From NCBI GenBank assembly GCA_020846005.1, contig JADLEQ010000096.1, positions 1-64,000 of the forward strand: DNA of 64,000 nucleotides, given 5' to 3'. The stretch comes from Polyangiaceae bacterium (lineage in GTDB: Bacteria; Myxococcota_A; Polyangia; Polyangiales; Polyangiaceae). The notes beneath the pieces were generated by a model that saw only the letters and a list, made by a program, of their open reading frames with translations, made no database searches and was not told the DNA's origin. Of this stretch, positions 21,308 to 30,789 are shown in pieces (the first letter of the stretch is position 1; the number at the start of each line of letters is the position of its first letter). The position numbers were made by a program, and so were the translations under genes.

Positions 21308-24300
21308 GCGACGACGAGCCGCCGAACAAGGGAGGGCCCGAGGCGCGGCGCCCGCTGGGCGCGGGCCGGAGCGGCCCCGCTGCCAGCATCGGCGCCGAGC
21401 TCGGCGCGCTGGACTTCGAGCCGGACGCGCTGCTCGACTCCCTGTTGACGGAGGACGACGCGCTCCCCGCCTCGCCGCGAGTGGCCGTCCGAGCTCCGTC
21501 GTCGCCGGGCTCGCAGAGCGGGGGTAGTGCTCCTCCCCCTACCCCCGATCTTGCGCCGCGCCCTCCGGCGGCGCCCCGGCCCGCGCCGACGCCGGCCGCG
21601 GCGCCGGCAGCGCCGCGGCCGGCCGTCACGGCGGCGGCGCCGCCCGCGCCCCGCCGAGCCTCGCCGACCCCCCCGGCGCCGGCCTCCAGCGCGGGCGGGC
21701 TCCCGCGGCCGGCACCCCGCACGCCGCTCGATCGGACGCAGAAGCCACCCGCGGTCAACCCCGCGGGCCCCCCGCCTCGGGAGCCGTTCCTGCCGGCGCA
21801 CAGCCCGGTGGCCCCCGTGGCAGCAGACGTCGGCGCGGGCGAGCTCGACTTCGAGCTGATGGACGCCGGCTCGTTCGAGCCTCCGCCGGTCGCCGCGGCG
21901 GGCGAGGCGCCGGCAGAGCCTCCCGCGGATCCGGTCGAATTCGAGGCGAGCGGCGAGCTGTCGGCGGCCGAGGCCGCAGAGCTCGAGGCGCTGGCCGCCG
22001 CGAGCGAAGACGCTGGCGCAGAGGACGTCGAGGTGCCGAGCGAGGACGCCGGGCCGGCCGCGGCGCAGCTCGCGAGCATGGGTACGCTCGACGCGTTCGC
22101 GGAGCGCGCACGTTGGACGGAGGAGCGCGCGAGGGAGCTGGTGGACACGCCCGCGCGCGCCCGGGGGCTCCTCATCGCGAGCGAGCTGTGGGCGCTCACG
22201 GGCGAGCTCACCCACGCCCGCGAGCTAGCGGGTGAGGCCGCTTCACTCGTCCCTTCGGGCTACGGCGCGAGGCAGCAGCGGGCCCTCGCGGCCGTCGAGG
22301 GGGACCTGCCCTCGGTCGTGAAGGCGCTCGACGTCGAGGCGCGCGCGGCGGCGACCCCCGAGCTTCGCACGCACGCGGCGACCCTGGCGGCCGACATCGC
22401 GCGCCTCCTGCTAGAGGACGCGGCCGGCGCGGAGCGGCGGCTCGCGGTGGCGGCGAAGCTCTCACCGAGCGACGCGCGCGCCCCGCTCCTCCAGGTCGCG
22501 GCCGCCCTGGGGCAGGCCCGCCCTGCCCGCCCGAAGCTCCCTGAGGGCGCGCCGCTCGCCGGGCTCCGTCACGCCGTGGACGCCCTCCTCGTGCTCCGAG
22601 GGCTCGCGGCGGGCGACGCACCGCCGTCGCCGCTCTGGGCGTTCGAGCGAGCGCGCCGCGCCCTCGGCGCGCACGATCGGGCGACCGCGGCCGCCGCGTT
22701 GCTCGATCTCGGGGGTCTCGCGCCGCTCGGCGTCACGTCGCGCTGGTTGGCGAGCGCCGTCGCCGCGCCGACCGCGGCCTCTCGCGGCCTCTCCACACGC
22801 GCGCTCGAGGAGCTCCTCCAGATCGAGCCGAACGAGACCGCGCGGCGAGCGCTCGCCGCGCGTGCCCTCGAGAGCGGCGACGCGACCGCCGTCCTCGCAG
22901 CGCTGGAGAGCGACGTCTCGAGCTCGCCGACGTTCGGGCCAGCCGACGCCCTGGCGCTGGCGGTGCTCGCAGGTGCCGACGGCGGCAAGCTCCGAGACCG
23001 GGCGGCCGCGGCGCTGGGCGTGGTGGAGCTGGAGCCTCTCGCGGCGGCGGTCGACTCGTGCGCCGCCGGCGCCCTCGACGCCCCGGCGGTGCTCGCGGGC
23101 ATCGAGTCGAGCCGCGCGCGCGTCGCCCTGGGCCGCGCGCTGGCGGGCGCGACGCGCGAGGGCGGCGCGGCGCGCGTCGCTGCGGCGGTCGACGCCGCGG
23201 CGGCGGCGCTCCCGGGCGACCCCGCGGCGACGCTCCTCGCGCTCGAGCTCGCGCGGCGAGCCGGCGACTACGGGGCGCTCGCGACCTCGTTCACCAGCGG
23301 CTCGGGCGCCGGCGTGGGCGGCGACGAGCGGAGCCGCCGGCTGGCGGCCGCGCTCGCGAGCGAGCTCGCGCAAGACTCGGAGGGCGCCGTCGAGCAGTAC
23401 CGCGGAGCGCTCGAGGCCGATCCGCGCTGCGAGGCGGCGACGCGCGTGCTCGCGTCGGTGGCTGGCGGCGAAGGTGCGGCCGATCTGCTCGCCTCGCTCG
23501 CCGCCGCCTGGGGTGAGGGTCCCCCGGCCTCGCTGCTGCTCGTCGAGGCGGCGCTCGGCGCAGGCTTCGGCGCGCCCGATCGGATGAGCGAGCTGCTCCT
23601 CGAGGCCGGCACGACGCCGGAGGTGCCGTTCGCGGCGCGCTGGGGCGAGCTGCTCGGTCGCATGCGGGGCGACACGGACGCCGTGCTCGGCTGGCAGCGC
23701 GCCCGGCGCGCCGCGGCGGACGACCCGGTCGAGCGCGCCCACGATCTCGTCCGCGAGGCGTTGCTGGTGGCCGAAGCAGATCTCGACCAGGCGGCGAGCC
23801 TGATCGGCGAGGCGGTCCAGGCGCGCCCCGAGGACGTCGCCCTCCGTGAGCTGCACGAGCGCCTCGCGCCCGGTGACCCGGCCGCGCAGGCCGCCTGGCG
23901 TGACGAGGTCGCCCGGTCGGCGTCCGACCCCTTCAGCCGGCGCTGGCTGCTCGAAGCCGCCGCCTTCGCCCACGAGCGCGCCGGGCAGTTCGAGGCCGCG
24001 GCGGCGGCGGCGCGCGCGGTCACCCCCGAGCCGGGCACCCTCGCCGACCTGCTCGCCGAGCGGTGCAGCCGCACGGGGCCGCAGGCGGCCCTGCTCGCCG
24101 AGCGCCTGCTCGCCTCCGCGCGCGCGACCGAGGACGCCCGTGAGCAGCGAGAGATCTACGAGCGGCTGGCGGCGCTCGACGAGGCTCGCGGCGAGGCCTC
24201 GAGCGCGCTCCTCTGGCAGCAAGCGATCCTCGAGGGGACGCCGGGGCACCTCCCCGCCCTCCGCGCGCTCGAGCATGCCCGGATCGGCGCCGGGCGCGAC

Positions 24301-26598
24301 GCCGAGCTGGAGGCGGTCGCCGCGGCGCTCGCCGAGCGCCTGGGCACGGATCCCGAGGCCGAAGCGCACGCGCTCTGGGCGGCCCGCCTGCGCGCCAAGG
24401 ACTCCGGCTGGGAGAGCGCGGCACCGCTCGCGGAGCTCGCCTGCCGCGGAGCTCGCCCCTCGTTGCTGGCGCTGCGCCTCGCGTCGGCGCTGTCGCGCAG
24501 CCGGGGCGAGGACGCGAAGCAGCTGCGCCTCGACGTCGCGCTCGCCGAGCGCTCCGCGCGCGCGCTCGATGCCTCGACGCTCCGCCTTCGCGCCGCGGAG
24601 GCCGCGTCGCGGCTGGGCCAGCAGGACACCGCGCGCTCGCTGCTCGCCGCGGCGGTCGACCAGTGCGCCGAGCACTTCGTGGCCCTCACCACCTACGCCG
24701 ACGTGCTGGAGGCGGAGGGAGAGGCGGCCCGTGCCGCCGAGGCGCAGGAGCGGATCGCGGAGCGGAGCGGCGTCGCGATCCATCAGCTCGCCGCGTGGCA
24801 CCACGCCGCGCTCCTCTGGCTCGACAAGGTGGGCGACGCCGCGCGAGGCGTGCGAGCGCTGGAGCAGGCGTTCGAGCGAGACACGACCCACGAGGACGTC
24901 TTCGCGCGCCTGCAGGCCGCGTACATCGCCGCCGGCGAGCGCGCCAAGCTGGCCGAGCTCCTGGAGCGGCGGCTCGAGCGGGTCGAGGACCCGGCCGAGC
25001 GCGTCGCGTTGGAGGTGACCCGGGGGCGCGCGCTCTACGAGATCGGGGACGCCGCGGCCGCCAAGCACGCCCTCGCCGCCGCGCTCGAGCAGGCGCCCGA
25101 TCACATCGACGCGCTCCGCGCCTACGCGGACCTCTGCGCCGCGGAGGGTGACTGGAGCGGCGCAGAGCAGGCCTGGTCGAGCCTGGCTCGTCAGCTCAAG
25201 GAGCCGCTCGCCCAAGCCGAGATCTACCGCCGGTTGGGCGCGCTCTACGAGGCGGACCTCCCCAACCCGGCCCGAGCGGAGCTGGCGTACCGCGAGGTGC
25301 TGCGCCGCCTTCCGGGCGACGTGGCCGCGAGCGAGCGCCTGGTCGAGGTCTACGCGCGGCTCGGCGACGCGACGAAGGCGCAGGAGATCGTCGAGGCCTT
25401 GCTCGGCGCCGCGTCGACACCGGAGGAGACCCGCGACCGCACCTTGTTGCTCGCGCGGGTCCAGGAGGAGGTCGCGGGAGATCGCAAGGCGGCCGAGGCC
25501 ACGCTGGAGAAGCTCCGTAAGACGCACCCGCACGACGGACTCGTGCTGCGCGCGCTCGCCGGCTACCACCAGCGCGGCGGCGCGCAGGGGCCGCTCACGG
25601 TGCTCCTCGATCGCTCCGCCAACGAGGTGCGCCGCGCGCTCGGCACGGGGCGCTTCGAGGCGTCGTTCTTCGAAGTGCTGGCGACAGTCGCCGAGCTGCG
25701 CGGCCACGCGGACGCCGCGAGCGTCGCGCGAGCGACCCTGGCGATGCTGGAGGGCGCGCCGGTCGAGATCGCTGGGGCCGGGTTCGCGGCGGGCGATCCG
25801 CGCCTGGACGAGCTCCTCGCGCCCGAGCTCTTCACCCTCCCGTACCGGGCGCTGCTGAAGAAGAGCGGCGACCTGCTCGACGCCGCGTTCCCGGTCGACC
25901 TGCGGGGGCTGCGAGCGGCGCCGCTGCCCGCGGAGTACCAGGCCTTCGTCGCCCAGCTCCGCGAGGCGGCGACGGCGTTCGGGCTCGTGAACCTCGACGT
26001 CTACGTCTCGCCGTCGCTCGGCCCGGTGTGCATGCCCGCCTGCTCGTCGCCGGCCCAGATCGTGTTCGGGAAGGTGCTGCTCGAGTCCGAGGACGCCCTC
26101 GCGCGTACCGTGCTCGTGCTCCGCGCGCTCAAGATCCTCCAGGCGCGGCTGGGCGCGTTCGCGCGCACCGCGCCGGTGGATCTCTGGCCAGTCGCCGCGG
26201 CGCACCTCGCGGTCTTCGCGCCCGGCTGGCAGCCGCAGGGGGCCGACGCGAGGAAGTTCGCGGAGGCGCGGGCGAAGATTCAGGCGGCGATGACCCAGCG
26301 CCTCGACGACGACGTGCCGGTGCTCGCCCTCGAGGTGATCGGCAGCATCGGCAACCGAGCGAGCCAGCTCTCGACGGCCGCAAACCAGTGGGGCAACCGC
26401 GCGGCGCTCCTCGCGGTGGGCGATCCGAACGCCGCGCTGCGCGCGCTCGCGCTCTCCGCAGGGCAGACCGCGGGCCCCCCGGCGGAGCGAGCCGAGCGCC
26501 TGAAGTGGGTGACGCGGAACCCGGAGGCGCGGGATCTCGCGGTGTTCAGCGCGAGTGACGCCTACGCGGAGGCCCGGCGCCGGATCGGTCTCGGCTGA
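21304..26598 (+). CDS. Giant TPR protein with M48-like C-terminal domain lacking HExxH (second of pair)
   Basis: A 1764-aa protein, apparently paralogous to the preceding one. Residues 1-30 are basic and polar, 30-250 are a Pro/Ala then Glu/Ala-rich low-complexity region, and about 260-1500 are degenerate TPR repeats, clearest near the C-terminal end (for example ERLVEVYARLGDATKAQEIV). The C-terminal domain has LDVYVSP near 1564 and ARTVLVLRALKIL near 1599, the same arrangement as its neighbour and again without a zinc-binding HExxH. It starts inside the preceding stop codon (ATGA at 21304), so translation is coupled. No membrane segment is visible. A role in large-complex assembly is plausible but not demonstrated. 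Confidence 0.85.
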   Translation: MSDDEPPNKGGPEARRPLGAGRSGPAASIGAELGALDFEPDALLDSLLTEDDALPASPRVAVRAPSSPGSQSGGSAPPPTPDLAPRPPAAPRPAPTPAAAPAAPRPAVTAAAPPAPRRASPTPPAPASSAGGLPRPAPRTPLDRTQKPPAVNPAGPPPREPFLPAHSPVAPVAADVGAGELDFELMDAGSFEPPPVAAAGEAPAEPPADPVEFEASGELSAAEAAELEALAAASEDAGAEDVEVPSEDAGPAAAQLASMGTLDAFAERARWTEERARELVDTPARARGLLIASELWALTGELTHARELAGEAASLVPSGYGARQQRALAAVEGDLPSVVKALDVEARAAATPELRTHAATLAADIARLLLEDAAGAERRLAVAAKLSPSDARAPLLQVAAALGQARPARPKLPEGAPLAGLRHAVDALLVLRGLAAGDAPPSPLWAFERARRALGAHDRATAAAALLDLGGLAPLGVTSRWLASAVAAPTAASRGLSTRALEELLQIEPNETARRALAARALESGDATAVLAALESDVSSSPTFGPADALALAVLAGADGGKLRDRAAAALGVVELEPLAAAVDSCAAGALDAPAVLAGIESSRARVALGRALAGATREGGAARVAAAVDAAAAALPGDPAATLLALELARRAGDYGALATSFTSGSGAGVGGDERSRRLAAALASELAQDSEGAVEQYRGALEADPRCEAATRVLASVAGGEGAADLLASLAAAWGEGPPASLLLVEAALGAGFGAPDRMSELLLEAGTTPEVPFAARWGELLGRMRGDTDAVLGWQRARRAAADDPVERAHDLVREALLVAEADLDQAASLIGEAVQARPEDVALRELHERLAPGDPAAQAAWRDEVARSASDPFSRRWLLEAAAFAHERAGQFEAAAAAARAVTPEPGTLADLLAERCSRTGPQAALLAERLLASARATEDAREQREIYERLAALDEARGEASSALLWQQAILEGTPGHLPALRALEHARIGAGRDAELEAVAAALAERLGTDPEAEAHALWAARLRAKDSGWESAAPLAELACRGARPSLLALRLASALSRSRGEDAKQLRLDVALAERSARALDASTLRLRAAEAASRLGQQDTARSLLAAAVDQCAEHFVALTTYADVLEAEGEAARAAEAQERIAERSGVAIHQLAAWHHAALLWLDKVGDAARGVRALEQAFERDTTHEDVFARLQAAYIAAGERAKLAELLERRLERVEDPAERVALEVTRGRALYEIGDAAAAKHALAAALEQAPDHIDALRAYADLCAAEGDWSGAEQAWSSLARQLKEPLAQAEIYRRLGALYEADLPNPARAELAYREVLRRLPGDVAASERLVEVYARLGDATKAQEIVEALLGAASTPEETRDRTLLLARVQEEVAGDRKAAEATLEKLRKTHPHDGLVLRALAGYHQRGGAQGPLTVLLDRSANEVRRALGTGRFEASFFEVLATVAELRGHADAASVARATLAMLEGAPVEIAGAGFAAGDPRLDELLAPELFTLPYRALLKKSGDLLDAAFPVDLRGLRAAPLPAEYQAFVAQLREAATAFGLVNLDVYVSPSLGPVCMPACSSPAQIVFGKVLLESEDALARTVLVLRALKILQARLGAFARTAPVDLWPVAAAHLAVFAPGWQPQGADARKFAEARAKIQAAMTQRLDDDVPVLALEVIGSIGNRASQLSTAANQWGNRAALLAVGDPNAALRALALSAGQTAGPPAERAERLKWVTRNPEARDLAVFSASDAYAEARRRIGLG

Positions 26599-26602
26599 CA
26601 CG

Positions 26603-26621
26603 GGCCCGCCCCGATCGGGCC
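26603..26621. terminator. Possible hairpin after the giant TPR pair
   Basis: GGCCCG at 26603-26608 and CGGGCC at 26616-26621 form a 6-bp stem with a 7-nt loop in the 33-bp gap after the second giant TPR gene. There is no T-tract, and the hairpin sits immediately before the ribosome binding site of the next gene. It could therefore attenuate rather than terminate. Confidence 0.3.
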
Positions 26622-26631
26622 GGAGGGGAGG

Positions 26632-27468
26632 TTGCGCAGCCGGCGCGTCGGGCCATGCTGGTGCGTGCCGCGGTGGCCCTGGCTGTGTGCGCTCGCCGCC
26701 GGCGGGCTGACGGGCCCGTCACGCGCCGTGCCCACCGCCCGGTTCGACGAGCTGCCGCCCGCGCCGCCAGCCCCGCCGCCCGCGCAGAGCGAGCCCGCGT
26801 CGGTCTCGCCCGCGCCCGCTCCGCCCGCGCCGCCGGCCAGGCCGCCTCGCGACACCGCGCCTCCCGTCCCCGCGGCCCGCGCGTCGGGCGAGTGCCTGCC
26901 GAGCGCCTTGCGACTGATCGCGCGCGCGCGCCAGCACGAGGCGCGCGCCGACGCCGCGTTCGCGATCCGCGCGTACACTGACGCCGTCCAGGTCGATCCG
27001 GGCTGCGGCGAGGCGTGGCTCGGCCTCGCGCGGGCACGCGAGCGGAGCGGGGACCGCGTCGAAGCGGAGGCGCTCTATGGCCGCGCCGCGCGGATCCGCG
27101 GCGCAGCGCCGGACGCGCTCGGGGCGCGCGGGCTCCTGCGCTGGGGCGAAGCGCGTCACGAGGAGGCGCTCGCCGATCTCGGCGCAGCGTACGAGCTCTC
27201 CGGCGCCGAGCGGTGGCGCCGCGAGCTGGTGAGTCGGTACGTGGAGCGGCGGCTCTGGGTCGCGGCGCTCGCGCTCTGGCGGCGCCGGCTGGCCGCTGTC
27301 GAGCCGGGCAGCGCCGAGCACACCGAGGCGAGCATCCAGGTCCAGGCGCTCACGCTGCTCTCGGGCGAGCTGGATCCGGTGCGGGACCCGACCGCTCCTC
27401 GCTGGGAGCGTCGCGCGATGGCGCGGATCGCCGCGCGGACGGCGACGCCGCTCACGAACCGGCGCTGA
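26632..27468 (+). CDS. Secreted or membrane-anchored small TPR protein
   Basis: A 278-aa protein with an N-terminal signal-like segment (basic start, then WPWLCALAAGG), a Pro/Ala-rich linker to about residue 85, and a TPR region from about 95 to 230 (FAIRAYTDAVQVDPGC, EAWLGLARARERSGD). It starts with TTG at 26632, justified by the strong ribosome binding site GGAGGGGAGG immediately upstream and by the signal sequence that follows. It is 33 bp downstream of the giant TPR pair on the same strand and may belong to the same transcription unit. It probably acts in the periplasm. Function unknown. Confidence 0.72.
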   Translation: MRSRRVGPCWCVPRWPWLCALAAGGLTGPSRAVPTARFDELPPAPPAPPPAQSEPASVSPAPAPPAPPARPPRDTAPPVPAARASGECLPSALRLIARARQHEARADAAFAIRAYTDAVQVDPGCGEAWLGLARARERSGDRVEAEALYGRAARIRGAAPDALGARGLLRWGEARHEEALADLGAAYELSGAERWRRELVSRYVERRLWVAALALWRRRLAAVEPGSAEHTEASIQVQALTLLSGELDPVRDPTAPRWERRAMARIAARTATPLTNRR

Positions 27469-27487
27469 GCGCGGCGGCACGCACAAC

Positions 27488-27503
27488 GCGAGATCGCTCT
27501 CGC
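27488..27503. terminator. Hairpin between convergent TPR and thioesterase genes
   Basis: GCGAGA at 27488-27493 and TCTCGC at 27498-27503 form a 6-bp perfect stem with a TCGC loop. It lies in the 41-bp gap between two convergent genes and could serve both strands. There is no T-tract. Confidence 0.35.
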
Positions 27504-27509
27504 TCGTGC

Positions 27510-27914
27510 TCAGGCGAGGTGCGCGAGCGCGACGCTTCGCACGTCCTCCGGGAGCGGCACGCTGCACATTCGCGCGAGATCGGTCGCCACCACCACCTGC
27601 TCGAACGCGGCGACCTCCCCTCCCCCGTCCCGGAAGAAGGCGTAGCGGAGCGACAGGCTCCGCTCACCGACGCGCGTCGCCTCGACACGCACGGCGACGG
27701 TGTCACCGTAGCGAAGCGGCGCCCTGAAATCGCTCACCAGCCGGACGGCAGGGAGCCCCACGCGTCGCTCGTTGATGAGGCGCGCGTACCCGCCCTCGAG
27801 CCCGCCGAAGAACGCATCCATCGCCTCGTGGAGGTAGACGTGAAACCACGGGAAGAAGACGATCCCAGCGGCGTCCACCTCGTGGAACGCGACCTGCCGC
27901 CGGTGCTCGAACAT
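27510..27914 (-). CDS. Acyl-CoA thioesterase, 4-hydroxybenzoyl-CoA thioesterase (hotdog) family
   Basis: A 134-aa single hotdog domain, the usual length for this family. The signature FHEVDAAGIVFFPWF contains Asp14, the catalytic aspartate of the 4HBT/YbgC branch, followed by the helix HEAMDAFF and the strands LRYGDTVAVRVEATRVGERSLSL. It should hydrolyse a short- or medium-chain or aromatic acyl-CoA thioester in the cytoplasm; the substrate cannot be predicted. ATG start at 27914, 22 bp downstream of the VWA lipoprotein gene, so the two are probably co-transcribed. No Tol-Pal genes, the common partners of YbgC, are present nearby. Confidence 0.88.
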   Translation of the reverse strand: MFEHRRQVAFHEVDAAGIVFFPWFHVYLHEAMDAFFGGLEGGYARLINERRVGLPAVRLVSDFRAPLRYGDTVAVRVEATRVGERSLSLRYAFFRDGGGEVAAFEQVVVATDLARMCSVPLPEDVRSVALAHLA

Positions 27915-27936
27915 CGACCGTGGAGCGGCGGTCGCC

Positions 27937-29244
27937 TCAGCTCCCGAGGCAGCCGAGCTGAACGTTGATCTTCGCCGCGTTGTCCGCCTGAACGACGCCG
28001 CAGGTCGCCGGGCAGAGCAGGATTCGCTGGGGGCTAGCGTTGTTGTCGTAGTACCAGCCGCCTGCGCCGCAGGCGCTCGCGTCGTTCACGCGGGGGATCT
28101 GCTGGGGCGGCGGGTTGCCGCCGGAGAGGTACTCGACGGAGATGTTCGCCGGATTGATCACGCCGCCCGACGAGGTGGGCATCTGGTAGTCGCAGCCGAT
28201 CGCCGACGCCTGGATCGACTGGAGCGCCGAGATGAACGCCGCCGCATCGCCGTTGCCGACGTTGTAGAAGTGGCACGGCGAGTACGAGCCGCCGCAGAAG
28301 TTGGTGTGCGGAGCAGCGCCGGCGCCGTCGGCCAGGTTCTCGAGGCTGGAGAACGTCGCGCCCGTCATCCCTACGATGAACGTGGGGATGCCGGTGTTCA
28401 GGTAGTGGTTGTCGCCGATGTTATCGAGCGTCCCGATGCTCGTCTCGCAGCCGCTCGGATCACCGTCCGTCACCAGGATGCCGATGATGCGCCGGCCCGG
28501 ACGCTGGTTGGCGGCGGTGTAGTCGCGGAGGCCCTCCAGCGCGCCTTCCATGTTGGTGCCTCCGTTCGGTCCCGTCGCGTTCATCGCGTTGTCGAGCTGC
28601 GTGAGGTGGCCGGGCAAGTCCTGGAGCGGCACGGCCGGCGTGGCGAGCGCGCTGCACCCGGTGCTGGCGAAGAAGTGCAGCGCGACGCCCATCCCGACGG
28701 AGGTGGGCGCAGCGAAGAACCCGTGGAGCGCGTTGATCGCCTTGCACCACTTGGAGTTGGTGGTGTCCCCGACGTTGCAGTCGCCGTTCGTCTGGGGATC
28801 GTCCATGCTGCCGGACGAGTCGAGGATGATGTACATGTCGAGCAGGACCGGCTGCGCCTCCGCGCTCGCCGTCGCGCACGCCTCCGTGGCGGCCTCGGTG
28901 GAGCCGGCGTCGTACGGGAACTGCACGTCCGGCGGGCCCGCGTCGGGGATGCTTCCCCCGGTACCTCCCGTCGCGATGCCACCGCCCGACCCGGCGCTCC
29001 CGCCGCCCGCGCCACCTGCCCCGGCCGCGCCTCCACCGGCCCCGCCGGCGCCCGCGCCCGACGCGCCGGACGAACCCGACGAGCCACCCGCCTGACCGCC
29101 AGCGCCAGCAGCGGCGGAGGTGCCGCCGTTCCCCACCGCACCGAATGCGCCGGTGCCGACGGCCTCGGTGCCCGGATCGCTGGAGCACGAAGTGGAGAGC
29201 GCGATCGCCGACGAGAGACCCGCTAGGAACACGTACCGTCGCAT
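27937..29244 (-). CDS. VWA-domain surface lipoprotein with Gly/Ala/Ser linker
   Basis: A 435-aa probable lipoprotein. Starting at ATG 29244, it has a short signal sequence ending in LSTSC (Cys20, an approximate lipobox). A Gly/Ala/Ser-rich flexible linker spans about residues 25-100, followed by a von Willebrand factor A domain with a complete MIDAS start (DSSGSM, Asp-x-Ser-x-Ser) and LVTDGDP. The C-terminal part is Cys-rich (for example ALQSIQASAIGCDY, LLCPATCG), typical of disulfide-bonded exported myxobacterial VWA proteins. An upstream in-frame ATG at 29286 would place 14 extra residues before the signal and is disfavoured. It is probably displayed on the outer membrane for adhesion or metal-dependent binding; the ligand is unknown. 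Confidence 0.85.
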   Translation of the reverse strand: MRRYVFLAGLSSAIALSTSCSSDPGTEAVGTGAFGAVGNGGTSAAAGAGGQAGGSSGSSGASGAGAGGAGGGAAGAGGAGGGSAGSGGGIATGGTGGSIPDAGPPDVQFPYDAGSTEAATEACATASAEAQPVLLDMYIILDSSGSMDDPQTNGDCNVGDTTNSKWCKAINALHGFFAAPTSVGMGVALHFFASTGCSALATPAVPLQDLPGHLTQLDNAMNATGPNGGTNMEGALEGLRDYTAANQRPGRRIIGILVTDGDPSGCETSIGTLDNIGDNHYLNTGIPTFIVGMTGATFSSLENLADGAGAAPHTNFCGGSYSPCHFYNVGNGDAAAFISALQSIQASAIGCDYQMPTSSGGVINPANISVEYLSGGNPPPQQIPRVNDASACGAGGWYYDNNASPQRILLCPATCGVVQADNAAKINVQLGCLGS

Positions 29245-29350
29245 GCCCGAGAGGATGCCACGCAAGCGGCGTCCAGGCGACCGCATTCGGCGTCAAGGAC
29301 CGGCCACCCCGGCCGCGGTCGCGCGGCCCCCCCCCGACCGAGCGGCAGCC

Positions 29351-30706
29351 TCAGGGCCCGTGGAACGTCGCGCCCTGATCGTCGGAGAAGAGCACCGGGT
29401 AGGCGCCCTCGCGCGCCGCGCCATGGAGCAGGATCCGCGAACCCAAGACCAGCAGCCTGCCCGGCGGGGGGAGGCCAGCGCGCGCGGGCGGCTGCTCGCC
29501 AGCGTCGTACGCGACGGCCCACGGCGTCCACGGGGCGCCGTCCCGGGCCGAGGTCACCCGCACGATCCCGCGGTGCGTGGCGGCGAGCACGGTCGTCCCC
29601 CGGACGCGCGCCACGTCGAGCGGGAGCCTGGGTGGGAGCCCAGGTCCGTATGCGTCCGGGAGGGGCGCCTCGACGCAGGCGCCGCGGTGGCGACAGAGGT
29701 GGAGCGTGACGCTCCGCGATCCCTCGTCGGCCACCAGCGCGGCGAGGGCCGTCTCGTCGCAGCTCGTCGCGGCGATGACGCGGGTCGCGGCGGTCAGGTC
29801 GGCCGTCTGCGGCGCGCCGTCCGGGTCCATCGACGTGACGACGACGCGCTTGCCGTCGTCGCTCTCGGCGATGACCCAGGACCGGGTCGAGCCGGTGGCC
29901 GCGCAGCGCTCGGCGAACGCCTCGAGCGGGACGCTGCGCGCCGGCGCCGGTCGCCAGCGAACGCCACCGTCCACCGACCGGAAGGTCGCGAGGTTGGCGC
30001 CGGAGCCCATCGCGAGCTCCCAGCCGCCGGGGGCTGGGCGGGTCGCCCGGTAGTGGGCCCGCCACGCGGGGAGGCCGGCGCCGACCCCCGGCGCGGGGAG
30101 CTCCACCGGATGGACGGCCTCGCGGGTGCCGATGGACGGCTTGACGAGGTGCACGTACCCGCCGCGCACGAACGGCCAGGCCGCCCGCGCCAGCTCGCCC
30201 AGGCGCCGCGTGCCCACGCGCAGCGCGTCGAGCTGCGTCGGCTCCACTCCGGCAGCGCTGGGCGCGCCCCACTCCACGAACGACGGGGCGGTCGCGGCGT
30301 GAGGTCGCTCGAGCTCGGGCCGGCCAGCGGCCGCCGCCGCCAGGCGAGCGCACGCCTCGAACGGCCGCTCCGTGGGCGCCGCCGCCACCAGCCGGCGCCG
30401 CAGCAGGCGGTTGAACTCCTCCGGGTTGTCCCGCGCCAGCGCCGGCCCCGTCGGCCCCACCATGCAGCGCGCGTGGTCGGCGAGCGCAGCGGCGGCGGTG
30501 TGCAGCTCCCACGTCGCGCGGACGCGCGGGTAGGCCACCGCGCCGAGCCCGCCCAGCAGCCCGAGCGCCAGCAGCGCTCGGAGGCGGAGGATCGGCTCCG
30601 GCGGCGTGGACGCGGCCGTCTCGACCGGCTCGATCGGGTCGGCCGGGAGAGCTGGGGCGGGACGGCGACGGTTCCGGGAGAGCGGCTCGCCGGGAGCAGC
30701 AGGCAT
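29351..30706 (-). CDS. Membrane-anchored protein with Asp-box (BNR) motifs
   Basis: A 451-aa protein of unknown function. An N-terminal Pro-rich stretch is followed by one transmembrane segment (about residues 42-60, LLALGLLGGLGAVAY), so the bulk is outside the cytoplasm. The C-terminal part contains Asp-box-like motifs characteristic of beta-propeller sialidase/BNR proteins: FRSVDGGVRW in the middle and LFSDDQGATFHG at the very end. This suggests a beta-propeller-like fold. No sialidase catalytic residues could be assigned. The ATG at 30706 was chosen; the open frame extends upstream into the glycosyltransferase gene but loses plausible sequence. It lies 83 bp downstream of that gene on the same strand. 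Confidence 0.65.
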   Translation of the reverse strand: MPAAPGEPLSRNRRRPAPALPADPIEPVETAASTPPEPILRLRALLALGLLGGLGAVAYPRVRATWELHTAAAALADHARCMVGPTGPALARDNPEEFNRLLRRRLVAAAPTERPFEACARLAAAAAGRPELERPHAATAPSFVEWGAPSAAGVEPTQLDALRVGTRRLGELARAAWPFVRGGYVHLVKPSIGTREAVHPVELPAPGVGAGLPAWRAHYRATRPAPGGWELAMGSGANLATFRSVDGGVRWRPAPARSVPLEAFAERCAATGSTRSWVIAESDDGKRVVVTSMDPDGAPQTADLTAATRVIAATSCDETALAALVADEGSRSVTLHLCRHRGACVEAPLPDAYGPGLPPRLPLDVARVRGTTVLAATHRGIVRVTSARDGAPWTPWAVAYDAGEQPPARAGLPPPGRLLVLGSRILLHGAAREGAYPVLFSDDQGATFHGP

Positions 30707-30789
30707 GCCAGCGAGAACGTACGAAATCCTCGCGATCTCGGCCAAGTGCGCGGCGTGCGGCGCCGCGCGCACTTGCCGCGGGGCGACGG

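Noticed and set aside
22462-26601. 1379-codon minus-strand open frame
   Set aside because: Mirror of the giant TPR gene; Arg-rich with no recognisable motif, while the plus strand has TPR repeats.
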